Positions 1 through 11,048 of a stretch of DNA of 64,000 bases are shown here, in pieces. Below the pieces are notes generated by a model that did no database searches, was not told the DNA's origin, and saw only the letters and a program-made list of their open reading frames with translations. The stretch is from Aquilaria yunnanensis. Its lineage: Eukaryota > Streptophyta > Magnoliopsida > Malvales > Thymelaeaceae. Within the stretch, counting starts at the first letter, position 1. Each line of letters begins with the position of its first letter. The stretch is from assembly GCA_039654915.1 (NCBI GenBank), contig CM077596.1:54992501-55056500 (forward strand). Reading direction: 5' to 3'. Made by a program: the position numbers and the translations under genes.

Positions 1-576
1 TCAACTCATTTTGGCATCTTTGGTGGCAAGCTATTAAGTGCATGACATGTCTATCATTTAACTCTTATTTGTGTACTTCATACCAATAATTGTTAGAATT
101 TAGTGTCATTCTAGTGTTATTTTTATGTTTTGTAGGTGAAGGTGATTGGAGAAAAAGAGGGGTAAATTGAAAGCAATTTATGGACCTTTTCTTGGAAGAT
201 TTAGACTTGGGTAAAAGCATAAAAATTGTAACTCTTCTTCTTAGCTTCGAGTGGGCTATTGAATCACCTTAATTGGACATATGTGCGCAAAGTGATAGCC
301 AAAATACTAAAGAGTATTTGTGCTATCGAGTATTGGTGACGTGTGGCAGAAACTTGCTCTGTTTATAAAAATCTTCGGCAAAAAGTTGCGAAGGAGGATC
401 CTCTTCAACCCCAAACCCTCCAAACTTATTTTTTGGCCAGTTTCTTAGGGTTTTTATGGATTAGGGAGTTAGGGCTGATTTTATGGAGATTCTTACTTGG
501 ATTGGAATAAGAGCTTTTCTACAACAAGGATTTCTACTTGGATTTGGTTCTTCTAACCGTAACTCATTTTTTTTTT
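1..576. other. TE-like sequence at window start
   Basis: No coding region is recognised. A TATA-like TTTATAAAAA near 361-370 is followed by a leader with several AGGG runs, the layout of a retroelement LTR promoter. It directly precedes the repeat arm starting near 577, so both may belong to one element cut by the window edge. The assignment is weak. Confidence 0.3.
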
Positions 577-1370
577 TAGTTTGAGATTCTTGTAAATATG
601 TGTAGATTTTTTGTTCTATGGATGTTTTGAATCATTTGGGATGATTCGGTGCTTGTAAATACATAACCCATTGATTATTTCCATGATATGTTGGCTCTTT
701 TAGCTTATGGTTGAATGTATTCTTCATTTGTTGGCCACTTATGTGAACAATTTGCTAGACTTAGGAAAGGCTTGAGAGAGGTTTCCGAGGTTGGAAGAGG
801 GCTAATAAAGTGTGGGTAATGAATAGATTCGAGAGAACTATTTTCCTATGAGGCCTTAAAAGAGAACTTCAGCTTAATGGTTTATAGGACAACTAGTTAG
901 TATGAGAATGTCTAACAAGGTTCTAAGGAACTAATTAGCCCTATTTTGAGAGAGGATGGTTGATACTGTAGAGTTTTCCGGCCTGCAACTTTCAGGAAGC
1001 ATGATTTAGGTTAGGTAGGTTCTTGTGTCAAAGCTATGTTTATGTAGTAGTCCATTTGGCTTGAATTCCTTAGAAAATTTGTAAATATGTATTTAGAATT
1101 GTTGTTATGTCTATTCGATTTAGTGGTTAGGTGATCCACAATTTTGGTAATTTAGCTTCTTATTCCTTGTTTTCCACAGTTTATTTGCTCTAACTAAAGT
1201 GAGGTCATCGTACTTGGTTGTTAATGGAATTCTTTGTCATTAAATTCTCTATGGGATCAACACCTGACTCACCACTACTATAATTGACACCGTATACTTG
1301 CGACTAAGATTGGAGTTAAGGTTGAGAAGGTTTTTTATAAACTTCTATCTCGCGACACAGGCTAAGCTTA
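577..1370 (+). repeat. Diverged inverted repeat, arm A
   Basis: This ~790 bp stretch is similar, at roughly three quarters identity by eye, to the reverse complement of 2592-3368. Shared blocks include TTGTTGGC...TTCTAGA-like text, GTGATCC(A)AATTTT, TTATTTGCTCTA and GAGAAGG.TTTTTATAAACTT. The two copies are probably members of one non-coding transposable-element family inserted in opposite orientation. No ORF of interest lies in it. Confidence 0.7.
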
Positions 1371-2591
1371 GGAGCTATGATGCAGTGTGAGGCAAAGTGA
1401 CGATGGTAGGCTAGAGTTACAAAATGGTAACTAGTAGGTCAACAGCAAGGGTGAAACTATCAATCCTTGCAATAAGGGACTAGCTCACTTAATTTTTTAG
1501 AATTGAGGGACTAAGTCACATTAAGTTAAAAATCAAGGAACAGACTTTGCTAGAGTCAATGAGGGATCAAATGTGAATTTTGGTATTTTTAGAGTTTTTA
1601 TTAGGGGGAAATTACCTAACCATTGTATTTTTAAGATTGTGCAAATCCAACTTGAAACTCATCTCATTTTTAATTTTCAAACCTAGCCCTAAATTCAGAA
1701 TTTATCTACTCTTTTCTTCTCGAAGTTACAGTTGAGACCCAATCAAATCGCAACACCATCACCCTTAAGATGGACAGAGAGCTATGCCTTCCAAGATGAT
1801 CTTACCACCGCAATGGATTTCATTATCGTCAAATCCTTCTTTGAAGATAACTCTGACACTCGTGACTCCAACATTGCCATTTCCTTCCAAACATCACCAC
1901 CAAGCCCCTTGTTGCCATCATTGAATAGAACCAAACCTAGATCACATCAATATCGCTGATGAGGGCTTTAGTAATGGGTGCTTCAGCAGGGGTTTCACCA
2001 GTTGGTGTTGGAGCAGTGGGCCTTGGGTATTTCTTTCACTAAAGTTTCCCAAGCAGAGCAAAAAAGACCATAGCGAGGATGGATATGAATAGATAGATGC
2101 CCATTCATTGTAGATAAGTGGTTCAAACAGGCGTTATTGATGCAGGCTTTAAGGATGGGGATGATGAGCATTTTGTAGATGGGAACGAAAATGCCATTCG
2201 GGCCACTGAGCACAGGATCCATCCGTTTTAGGCCATGCTGGGAACCTTTGGATTCATCACCACCCTTGCATTATCGAATAATTTGCAATTAGGTCACCGA
2301 TCATAAATTTTTAATGGTTATCCTTTATAATATAGATTTATCAATAATTGAAATATTTTTTGTATTGTGTTTTATCTAACTACCTAAGTTGATTTAGGGA
2401 TATCAATTTTAGGCTTTGTTTGTCCATCACTGCTGAGAATGAAGGAAAGGGAAAAAAGAATCAAGCAGATTCTCGTGTCATTCATCATCCTTAACTATTC
2501 TAATTTTTTTTAACCCCAAGCAAAAATCCATCACTACCTCATTGCCCACTTGGTGAAATTGAAGAAAATAGAAGCTTTGAATTTCAATGTT
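1371..2591. other. Spacer between inverted repeats, unrecognised
   Basis: This is the spacer between the inverted arms. A 75-codon open frame starts at 1732 (+) and another 75-codon frame lies at 1995-2222 (-). Their base composition is more gene-like than the surroundings, but I recognise no family. The part around 1980-2230 could be a fragment of a gene or retroelement. No splice structure is convincing. Confidence 0.3.
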
Positions 2592-3368
2592 GAGTGTCGT
2601 GAGACAAAAGTTTATAAAAGACCTTCTCATCCTTAACGATAATCCCATTCACAAGTATACAGTGTTAGCTATAGTAATAATGAGTTAGATACCAATCTCA
2701 CAGGGAATTGTATGGTAAAGAATTTTATCAATTATCAAAGTATGATGACCTTAATTTTAGCTAGAGCAAACAAAAAAATGGAAATAGGAATAAGAAGTTA
2801 ATCTATTAAAATTATGGATCACCCAACCACCAAATAATATGAACCTAACAAACTATCCTAAACACATTTACAAGGTTTCTAAGTAGTGCTATCCAAATAT
2901 GTTGCAACATAGATATAACTTTGACACAATTATCTACCTAGTGCAAATCGTATTTCTTGATAGTTATAGATAGGAAAACTCTAAAGTATCAACTAAACTT
3001 TTTCAAGGCAAGGCTAATTAACTTCTTAAAACCATGTTTATTATTCTCTTTACAATTGTCTTAAGAATCATTAAGCTCAAGTTCTATAGAAACATCTTTC
3101 AAGTCATTTTTTAAATTTAGCAAATTGTTGACTCTACCCATCACCCATGCTCTATTAGCCCTCCTTGGATCTAAAAAACCTCTATCAATTCATTTCCTAA
3201 ATCTAGAAAGTTGTTCAACACAAGTAGCCAACAAATGAAGAACACATTCAATCACAAACAAATAATGAAACAAAAACCATGAAAATAATCAATAAGTTAT
3301 GTATTTACAAGCATTTATAAAAACCATTGATCTATACATATTTACAAAAATATCAAACTAACATTAAA
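2592..3368 (-). repeat. Diverged inverted repeat, arm B
   Basis: Reverse-complement partner of 577-1370; see that entry for the shared blocks. Similarity stops near 3368, and the following 300 bp is AT-rich DNA with short repeated phrases around CATTAACATCATAAT (3535-3560) that reappear in the intron of the B3 gene at 7800-7900. Confidence 0.7.
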
Positions 3369-3690
3369 ACAATTTTTATGCCACTAATTTCCCCCACAAC
3401 CTTTGTTACACTCCTCTATACTATCATACCAATTTTCATTATCATAACCAATGAATCATAAACATGATAATTAGATCAATGCCGCCTATTTTCCCTACTG
3501 TTTCTAGTGGCATTTCCCTCAACTATCATACAAATTTTCATTAACATCATAATCGTCTTAATGTCGGGCTTCGGCTTATAGCCATCCATTTGTTCAATGG
3601 CATCTGTCAAACTCCCCTGTTTTATCATACCCACTTATGGTGGTTTGGTTATTGTCCGTTCTCCCTATAGTCATCTTTCACCAAGGTGAC
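3369..3690. repeat. Short dispersed repeat, related to B3-gene intron
   Basis: The stretch contains phrases such as TTTTCATTAACATCATAAT and CAAACTCCCCTGT. Very similar phrases recur at 7805-7895 inside the intron of the B3 gene. It looks like a small non-coding mobile element fragment. No termini are identified. Confidence 0.4.
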
Positions 3691-4220
3691 ATTTCTACAA
3701 TTTCATAATTATATATATCTTTTAATTCAACCAAATCTTATTTATATTTCATTTTCACTCAGAAAATTCAAGCAAAAAGGCAAAGCACCCAGATTTACCA
3801 TCAAACACATCCCAGGTTCTAGTTTAAATTATGTTTATTTGATGCACCATGTTTATGTTGTAGAATTTTCTACAATATTGTCACCATATATATCTTTCAA
3901 TAAAAACAAAACTTATTTATATTTCATTTTCACCCAAAAAATTCAATCAACAAGGCAAAGCACCCAGATTTACCATTAAACACAGCCTAAGTTCCAGTTT
4001 GAATTATTTTTATTTTATGCACCATGTCTATGCTGGAAAATTTTCTACAATTTCATCATTATCCATATCTTTCAATTGAACCAAATCTTATTTTTATTTC
4101 ATTTTCACCCAAAAATTTCAACCAAGAAGGCAAAGCACCCAGATTTACAAGCAAACACATACCAAGTTCCAGTTTAAATTATGTTTATTTAATGCACCAT
4201 GTCTATGCTGCAGAATTATT
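3691..4220 (+). repeat. Tandem repeat, 3 copies of ~176 bp
   Basis: Three consecutive units start at about 3691, 3867 and 4043, each opening with TTCTACAAT and containing AGGCAAAGCACCCAGATTTA and ATGCACCATGT. Copies differ at scattered sites. The period is not a multiple of three, so the open frames here (3686-3979 and 4024-4278) are by-products of the repeat and not a gene. Confidence 0.85.
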
Positions 4221-5055
4221 TTCTTTATCCTTTCTTCTTTGTAAGTTAGGATTCCTCAACAGGTTAACACACTGTTAATAGGTCTATAAAAATAAAAGTA
4301 AGATGAATATTTTAGAATTCTATAGATAAGAATTTAAATATTTATGGATAATGCAATGTGACTCTATTTTTCTCTACTAATTTCTCCATACCAATGAAAT
4401 GAAATATTATTTTAAAATCAAACTTCTTTCTATTTTAATTTTCCAGTTATTATGGACATAATTGAGGTAGTTCCCATTCCTTTTTGTGAAAACTCTAGAT
4501 CATATTCATTAGAAGCTTAAGGAAGATAGCCCGTTGGACATAATTATGAAAAAGATAGCCTTTTTTACTCAAAAACAGCTATAGGCGCATGTAGTGAAGA
4601 ATGGGGCAGTTCAGGAAAGTGATCATTTGAAGAATTCAAGCTCCAAGAGTGATCTATGACTGGGGGGAATTGGCTTTTATTTCTAGGAGGATATTAGCAT
4701 TCTATCAGTTCCTATTTAATCCTATTTCCTAAAAGATATTGTCATTTATGTTGCTACTTTTTAGTTCACTAATGCATTTTTTTATTACTCTATCTAGTTA
4801 CTATTTTATCTTTCTTATGCTTTTTATTTATAACTTTAAAGAATATAGATTAGCACATTGCATTTTCCTTAAATTATTAAATATTTTTACAAATAAAACA
4901 CAGTATTACTCATGAGGGTTTGGTACAAGACTAATGTAATACAAATAAAAAAATTTCATGAATAAATGAAGTAAATTTTTAGGACTTAGATATGACAGAC
5001 ATATGAATTAGTCTAGGAAAATAGGAAAACAATGATTAGTCTAGTTATGTAGTCT
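4221..5055. other. AT-rich intergenic DNA
   Basis: No coding frame, RNA gene or clear element end is seen. It is homopolymer-rich plant intergenic sequence. Confidence 0.4.
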
Positions 5056-5059
5056 GATT

Positions 5060-5990
5060 AACGGTGATATACATGGTTAGGCAAAGAAGTTTACCTTCTT
5101 CGCCATGTACTCATCTAGATCGAACCCCTTATTCACCATTTCCATATATCCATCCAACCCCTTATTGGTGGCCAGTGTTTTCAGCATGCATAAAATAAAT
5201 TATTTAAAACTATGTAATACCGGGTTAATGCTAAAATATCTAATCATTGCATGATAATAGATCCTAGAAAATATACCTTAGGTTTCTTTCTCATGCAACC
5301 AAGTTTGTCCATTTAAATGCATATTCATTCCACTATTTCACCAACCACATATGAAAGATTTAGTTCCTTAAATAAATTTATGGCTTTTGGTATATGAAAT
5401 AAGTAAGATATGGGGAAGCTTGTATAAGAGACAAGTCTTCCTAATGGCAGAGGATGTATTGGCTAGGCAAGTAAGAACAACACTACCACCTAGACATAAA
5501 AAATTCCCAAAACAACCATTCCAATAGAAGCCAGCGCCCAAGAATCGAAAAAAGTGTTTTGACCATCCAAATCTTTTCACCTAGATCTAACAAAAACCTT
5601 AGTATTTCTAGGTTGACCATGCGGTGGCGATTGGAGGCAGGAAGCTTGACAGCAAGGTAAAAAACCATAAAGAATTACAAAGATGAGAGATGAACAAAGA
5701 AAAAACAACTTTCCGACTAGATCTAGGAAAACTGTGTCCTTTGTCAATAAAACCTTTTTAAAATCATTAAATTCAAGACAAATATGTACTGATTGGGGGA
5801 AAATATGTAAATTTGATATTTCCTCCACCGTAGACGAAAGTGAGAATGTTGGAAAAATCAATACTCTCAGTGGCAACACCAATATACAATTCAAGAAAAC
5901 GGTGGCAACGACACCCTAAACCAAAAAGTTGATTATTGTGGTGGTGGAGGAGAGAGAGAATGAAGTGTTTGTGGGAGATTATATAGGGTT
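5060..5990 (-). pseudogene. Degenerate minus-strand gene fragment with leader-like 5' region
   Basis: Read on the minus strand, CCTATATAATC (about 5978-5988) looks like a TATA box. It is followed by a CT-rich leader (5935-5975) of the kind seen in plant mRNAs. Downstream text begins VSLPPFS-like and is soon broken by stops. Further along, a hydrophobic stretch (about 5480-5560) and a clean exon-like segment encoding LDGYMEMVNKGFDLDEYMAKK followed by GTAAAC (about 5093-5190) are visible. I cannot name the parent gene. It may be a decayed host gene or fragments captured by a transposon. No intact frame joins the pieces. Confidence 0.4.
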
Positions 5991-7172
5991 AGGACAAGCT
6001 AGCTTTTTATAGGCAAACTTTGTTAAATTACACATATCAGTCCTATGAAAACCATCATCTTGTCACTTTAGTCCCTCATTTATATAGCGCTTTCCTTATT
6101 TGCCCTCCATTTTGAAAAGTGACAGATATAGTATTGTTCGTATGTTCAATGCATTGGACTTTGTTTTACTTAATTTTTTAGGTGTTTGAAAATTAATGAT
6201 TTCTGTTCTTTAACCTATTGAAGTTAGGCCGCCTATCAAATTTCGTTTGGGCTTAATTTTTTTTTTCCATGCCCAACAATTTGTGCACTTAAATTAAATT
6301 AGCACACTTGTATGCCACTATTTTGTTAATTTTTTGGGCTTTTTTGTAGTGGCTCATTTTTTTCATTTCATTGGGCATTATTTATTTCACCCATTTGATC
6401 CAAATCATGTTTTTTTTACCTTAAATTTAGCTCATTTATACATGACATTGTGACTACCATGCATGATGTAATAGTAAATGTTTTATACTTTTTTCTTAAC
6501 ATTGAATCAATTACTAACATTTTCTGTATAAAGTGAGTGGATTGAATATTTATATATGAACTACTATCATGTTCGTTAAACGGGTTTTAAAACTAGTTAT
6601 ATTATATCCTCTTGGGGGCCTCTCGTAATCAAGTCCATTCTCTGAGAAGGTGAGAATTTTTTTTAATTTTAAAAGAATGAAAATAAATAATAAATTAACC
6701 AAAAAGTAGTGACGAAATAATAAATGAAGTTGAAGACGAGGAATATCAAAACATGATCCAACAAAAGAAAAAGAAAAACAAACGGTAAGGTGGAGCAATG
6801 TAGCTATAGGTAATCTACAGAAGAAACTAAAGATAAATTTTTCTTGATGGCGGGCTTTTTCAGACAGTTTAAATTAACAGTATTCACAATCACATTCAGG
6901 CATAGATTACGTAGGGGGTAGAATGGGAGAACTGGGATGTTCATGTTTAACACTAACGCCAACGTAGGAATCCAAATCCTCTTCAAGAATTAATAGATTA
7001 GGTGACAGGGATAAGAACAGGGAGAAAGGGACAGATGATCCAGATTCAAAGGGGGCACATTCTGCGGACCCTCTATTAACACTGACGAAGACGTAGACAG
7101 AAGAACCCACACTACGTAGACTCAAACTCTTCATGCATATGGATAGACTCACTCAAACACAGCACAAACTCT
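5991..7172. other. Intergenic DNA and 3' flank of the B3 gene
   Basis: AT-rich to about 6550, then a more balanced composition to 7172 that probably includes the 3' untranslated region of the B3 gene on the minus strand. The short frames at 6550-7152 resemble nothing known. Confidence 0.35.
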
Positions 7173-8000
7173 TCATGCGGCCAGGTCAGCCCGACGCTTG
7201 CCGGAATCAAGACGGTCCACCTCAACTGCAGGAACCGTGTTCAAGTCGAGAATTTGGTCCGGCGACAAAGGAGCCGAGTTTACCGCATGAACAGATGGGG
7301 CAGGGAGAGGCTGCTTCAAGTTGAGGAGCGCCTCTGCCGCTAATGAAACAGAGTCGAAGTCGGTCAAGTTTGTGTCGCGCGGCGGCTTGCGAACTTTGGA
7401 CCTATAAGCAGCAGGTCCATCTTCCATAAGAAAAAGGCCATCACCATCTTCGTCCTCCGGCTTGAACAGGGTCAGTGGGTGGCCAGCTTTCAGATTGTTT
7501 GCACGAATCAAGCGCACCCACCCATTTGAGAGGAGCCATTTCTTATACTTCCCAGTCAGGCGGCTCCTACAAGTCACAGGGTAGGCTCTGTTTTTGTATT
7601 GAATCAGAATGCTGAAGTTGTTGCTTGCAGCTTCTTGGGGATTCCCAGCAAGGCGCCGCAGAAGCGTGCCGTTCACATTTATCTCTTTGTTGATGGCGCT
7701 CTCTGGTAGCGGGCGAGAAAAGATGGTTGTGCACCGGCGGCTTCTGTTGCCTTCATCACCATCATGCTGCAGCAATTTTAACTAACATGAGTACTATAAT
7801 GCCAACTTTCATTAGCATCATAATCATCGACCATTAACATCATAATTGGCTTCGTGCCAGCCATTTGCCCACACGCACTCCCCTGTACTAACAGAAAGAA
7901 GAAAAAAAAAAAAAGAGAGAAAAGCACGTCAGGCATCACAAGGAATCAAGTTGCTTACCATTTCGACAGAATGAAGAGCAGGATCAGCGAAATCCCACAT
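7173..8000 (-). CDS. B3-domain DNA-binding protein with C-terminal DLNxxP motif
   Basis: Two exons: 7959-8000 (start codon at 8000, in-frame TGA 15 bases upstream) and 7173-7766. The 192 bp intron has GTAAGC and CTGCAG borders and joins in phase 0, giving 211 residues. Residues about 24-120 read as a plant B3 DNA-binding domain: a basic N-terminal strand (RRCTTIFSRPLP), a central NFSILIQ...YPVT strand pair, then KKWLLSNGWVRLI..NNLKAGHPLTLF, matching the conserved GW..F...N.L..GD...F signature with H in place of D. An acidic linker follows, then ILDLNTVP at 186-193, a DLNxxP EAR-type motif that in plants recruits TOPLESS co-repressors. The inferred role is a nuclear transcriptional repressor. 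One small B3 domain suggests the REM or another minor subgroup. Expression is not shown by sequence. Confidence 0.8.
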
Positions 8001-8160
8001 CTCAGGGCGGGATCAACACTTCTGTAGGCGTTTAGCTTAGCTGCAACTAATCGCCAGAATTTTTTACACCAGAAGAGAGTATTTAAGAAGGCGGTGGGCC
8101 CTCGTGCGTTGCCAGGCGGTAAATATGTCCTCGACACTTTACGAAGTCGAACAGTGGAAG
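8001..8160 (-). promoter_or_regulatory. Putative promoter/5' UTR of the B3 gene
   Basis: A TATA-like TTAAATA lies at about 8081-8087 on the minus strand, ~85 bases upstream of the ATG at 8000, followed by a CT-containing leader. This is inferred from position only. Confidence 0.35.
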
Positions 8161-8370
8161 TGTTTGGGTTTGGGACTGGGGGTTAAGTATGCCCTTGACA
8201 CTCCTATGTCCTTCAACCACAGACTCATTATAAAATGGCAAAAAAATTGTTGTTGAAGCTGCCTGGGAGTTTCAGATGTAATATTAAAATTTCTTTTCAT
8301 CGAATAAATTTCTTTTCACCCAACCCTTATGCCTTGACAGGGGTAAATATGTCCTTGACACTTTACCATG
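8100..8370 (+). repeat. Three dispersed copies of GTAAATATGTCCTTGACAC
   Basis: Near-identical phrases occur at about 8117, 8185 (GTTAAGTATGCCCTTGACAC) and 8343, two continuing into ACTTTAC. They lie just upstream of the B3 gene and could be repeat debris or spaced promoter motifs. Confidence 0.5.
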
Positions 8371-8639
8371 GCAACTTCTATCATGGAGATGGGTTCAAGA
8401 AATGCTCTCATTAGTAGACTCTTGAGATTTTGTTATTCGATATTTATTTTTGTCAAAATATCAATAATATTATAGTTCATCTTGGTTTATTGTTTTAAGT
8501 AGACATTAAGAAAAGATTTATTTATATTTTGTTTATGATTTACCAGAAAGATTTGAAAAGGATTAGGAAATTTGAGGCATCCTTATTGGGGAACTTCCTC
8601 TTATTGGGGAACTCCTACTGTGCACATACGTGCTAATGG

Positions 8640-8820
8640 TCATAGGCAGTCCTTTTGCCTTTGCCACGAGAGAGAGAGAGAGAGGGAAAGACCTTTTGTC
8701 TTTGCCAAGAGGGAGAGAGAGAGAGAGAGTGAGAGGGCGAGAGAGCTTTTGACTTTGCCAAGTGGGAGAGAGAGAGACAGAGAGCTTTTGCCTTTGCCAA
8801 GAGGGAGAGAGAGAAATCTA
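8640..8820 (+). repeat. GA-rich tandem repeat, 4 diverged units
   Basis: Four units of the form CTTTTGCCTTTGCCAAGAGG followed by (GA)n, at about 8649, 8691, 8746 and 8786. The long frames on both strands here (8572-8856 +, 8633-8992 -, 8640-8831 -) are low-complexity and not genes. Confidence 0.85.
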
Positions 8821-9889
8821 GCAATGAACAATAGGATGAAAAGCAGCTATGTGTAATTGGACGTATGTGCGTGATAGATTTCCTCTGATTGTGGCAGCAT
8901 TTTCGATTATAAGAGCTTATTAATTTCAAATTGTGGAAACTTGTATAATCTAAATTGGAATGGCACGGAGCCGGAGGATTCGTACATGTCACGCCACGTG
9001 TCTATGTAAAGTAAGGCAGTGAATTTTCTTAACATAATCGTTAACAAGTATAATAAATCAAGCTCCAGAAAAATAAAATTAAACAAATCCTCAAATAAGC
9101 AAAACAAGAAAAGATAATAGAAAAAGAAATCTAATTTCTCGGGAATCAAAATCAGTTCATGGAATTAGGTCCTATGCCGGGTAAGTTGGTATTAAAAATT
9201 ATTTTCCGCTTCTGTTGTTCTGGTAAAAAAATTCTTTGCTCCTTCAGTTGAAAAAAAATAATAAAAACATTAGCCTAATTAGATCTTCTTGCCTTAATTG
9301 GTGCTATATTAAAATCCCATAACTCATATATTATTTCTTATGTTATTCCTTTCTGTTAGCCTTTTTGTTATTTTGGATATAAATTATTTATGTGACACTT
9401 TCTGCCCTCATTTTGGGTCCCAAACTGCCATATAGTGATATAGATGACTATACTGAAGCAAAAGGAACTTTAAGCTAAAATTTGATACAAACAAATAATT
9501 AGGGACTTAAAATGCAATTTTTCATTCTTCCCATATTCTTCTCCCTATCCTCCAATTCACGCTCGGTGCTCTCATCCCTCTCAGCCCTCAATTCATCCCT
9601 TTACGCTTCTCTCCCTCACCTCTCCATACTCCACTTATTTATGGGAGAATTACAATTTATTCCTGAGATTTACCCTAAATTATAATTTTTTCCTCATGTT
9701 TCAAAAATTTCTTAAAAGCCCGAAAGATTTTAAGAAACCTACACTAACACCTACCGTCATTTTTTAATTTTAAAATCAATGAATTAATTACACTCTAAGA
9801 CCCAAACTCTAATTCTTGTTTAAGGTTTCTCCTTAACATATGAATTATTAAATTATGTGTCCTTTTTAAATAGTATAATATAATACATC
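8821..9889. other. Intergenic DNA with TE-like fragments
   Basis: No gene is seen. The section at about 9645-9850 (CTGAGATTTACCC..., AAAGCCCGAAAGATTTTAAG) has the flavour of a retroelement remnant. The rest is AT-rich. Confidence 0.3.
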
Positions 9890-10559
9890 TTTATATGCAT
9901 ATTGTTCCTTTCTACTTACTATCTCCCAATTATTTTTTTATTATAATTATAATTTCATTTATTTTTCATTTTCTGAACATTTTTTTATTTTTATATTTTC
10001 AATTTTTAAAATATTTCTAATTAAGAATATCATTTTTATTTTAAAATTGATTGTATTTATTTATTTATATATTTCTCTTTGGATGTTTTATAAGCATCCT
10101 CATTTTTTTCAAAACTTATTATGATAACTATTAAATCTAAAATCGAAGAAATGATAATGTTTATATTTATAATAATATGAAAACTTTAAAATTGCTTTCC
10201 TTTCAGTTAATAGATAATTTTTCATTTTGTGAAAAATTTAACTTTATATATTTATTCATTAATTACTTATTTTGTAAGAAGGTCTTATTTCAACAAAATG
10301 CTTATTAACTATTTAACAATTTCTCTGGTATTTAAATGGTTTCTAGTCATAATTCTTTGAGGTCATCTTTAATATCAAGTGAAATTGAGATCGCTAAGAT
10401 ATTACTATCTTTTAGATTAGAATTCACCAACTATTTACATTTATATTCTTATGAAAAATATTCATTGCCATTATTCTCACTAAAGAGATGACACTATTCA
10501 ATGAATGACATTGCTCTTTGTTGTATTCCATTTTCTAATTGTCACCATTATCCTAAGGG

Positions 10560-10562
<3 letters not shown>

Positions 10563-10592
<30 letters not shown>
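10563..10592 (+). repeat. (GT)n microsatellite
   Basis: About fifteen GT units in the loop of the large inverted repeat. Confidence 0.95.
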
Positions 10593-10595
<3 letters not shown>

Positions 10596-10998
10596 ATCAG
10601 TAAGCCTTTTCTTGAATAAGACCTTCTTAAGAATAATTAATTAAATAATAAATATATAAAACTAAATTTTTAATAAAATGACTAATTATGTATTAGTTGA
10701 AATGAAAGCAATTTTGAAGTTTTCATATTATTGTAAATATAAGCCTTATCATTTCTTTGATTTTAGATTTAATAGTTATCATAATAAGTTTTGAAAAAAA
10801 AATGAGGATGTTTGTAAAGCTTCTGAATAGAAATATATAAATAAATAAACACAATCAATTTTTAAAATAAAAATGATATCTTTAATTAGAAATATTTTAA
10901 AAATTAAAAATACAAAGATAAAAAAATGTATAGATAATGAAAAATAAATAAAAATATAATCATAAGAAAAAAATAATTGGGAGATAGTAAGTTGAAAG

Positions 10999-11016
10999 AA
11001 ACAATGCATACATACA

Positions 11017-11045
<29 letters not shown>
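10999..11045 (+). repeat. (CATA)n microsatellite
   Basis: About eleven CATA units at the outer end of the right arm. The left arm lacks the expansion, so it arose after the arms formed. Confidence 0.95.
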
Positions 11046-11047
<2 letters not shown>

Positions 11048-11048
11048 G

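Larger units (their letters stand above)
9890..11048. repeat. Large inverted repeat (~400 bp arms, ~310 bp loop)
   Basis: The left arm (about 9893-10293) and right arm (about 10611-11015) are near-perfect reverse complements. For example, AAAACTTATTATGATAACTA near 10112 matches TAGTTATCATAATAAGTTTT near 10770. The loop (10294-10610) holds a (GT)n run at 10563-10592, and the right arm ends in (CATA)n at 10999-11045. No coding frame is present. It could be a foldback or MITE-like element, or two head-to-head copies; transcribed, it would form a long dsRNA. Confidence 0.85.

Noticed and set aside
7955..8137. Separate 60-codon minus-strand gene
   Set aside because: Wrong frame of the B3 first exon and its upstream region; the B3 splice model explains the conserved part.
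8572..8992. Long frames on both strands
   Set aside because: Translations of the GA/CT tandem repeat (ERERER or SLSLSL text).
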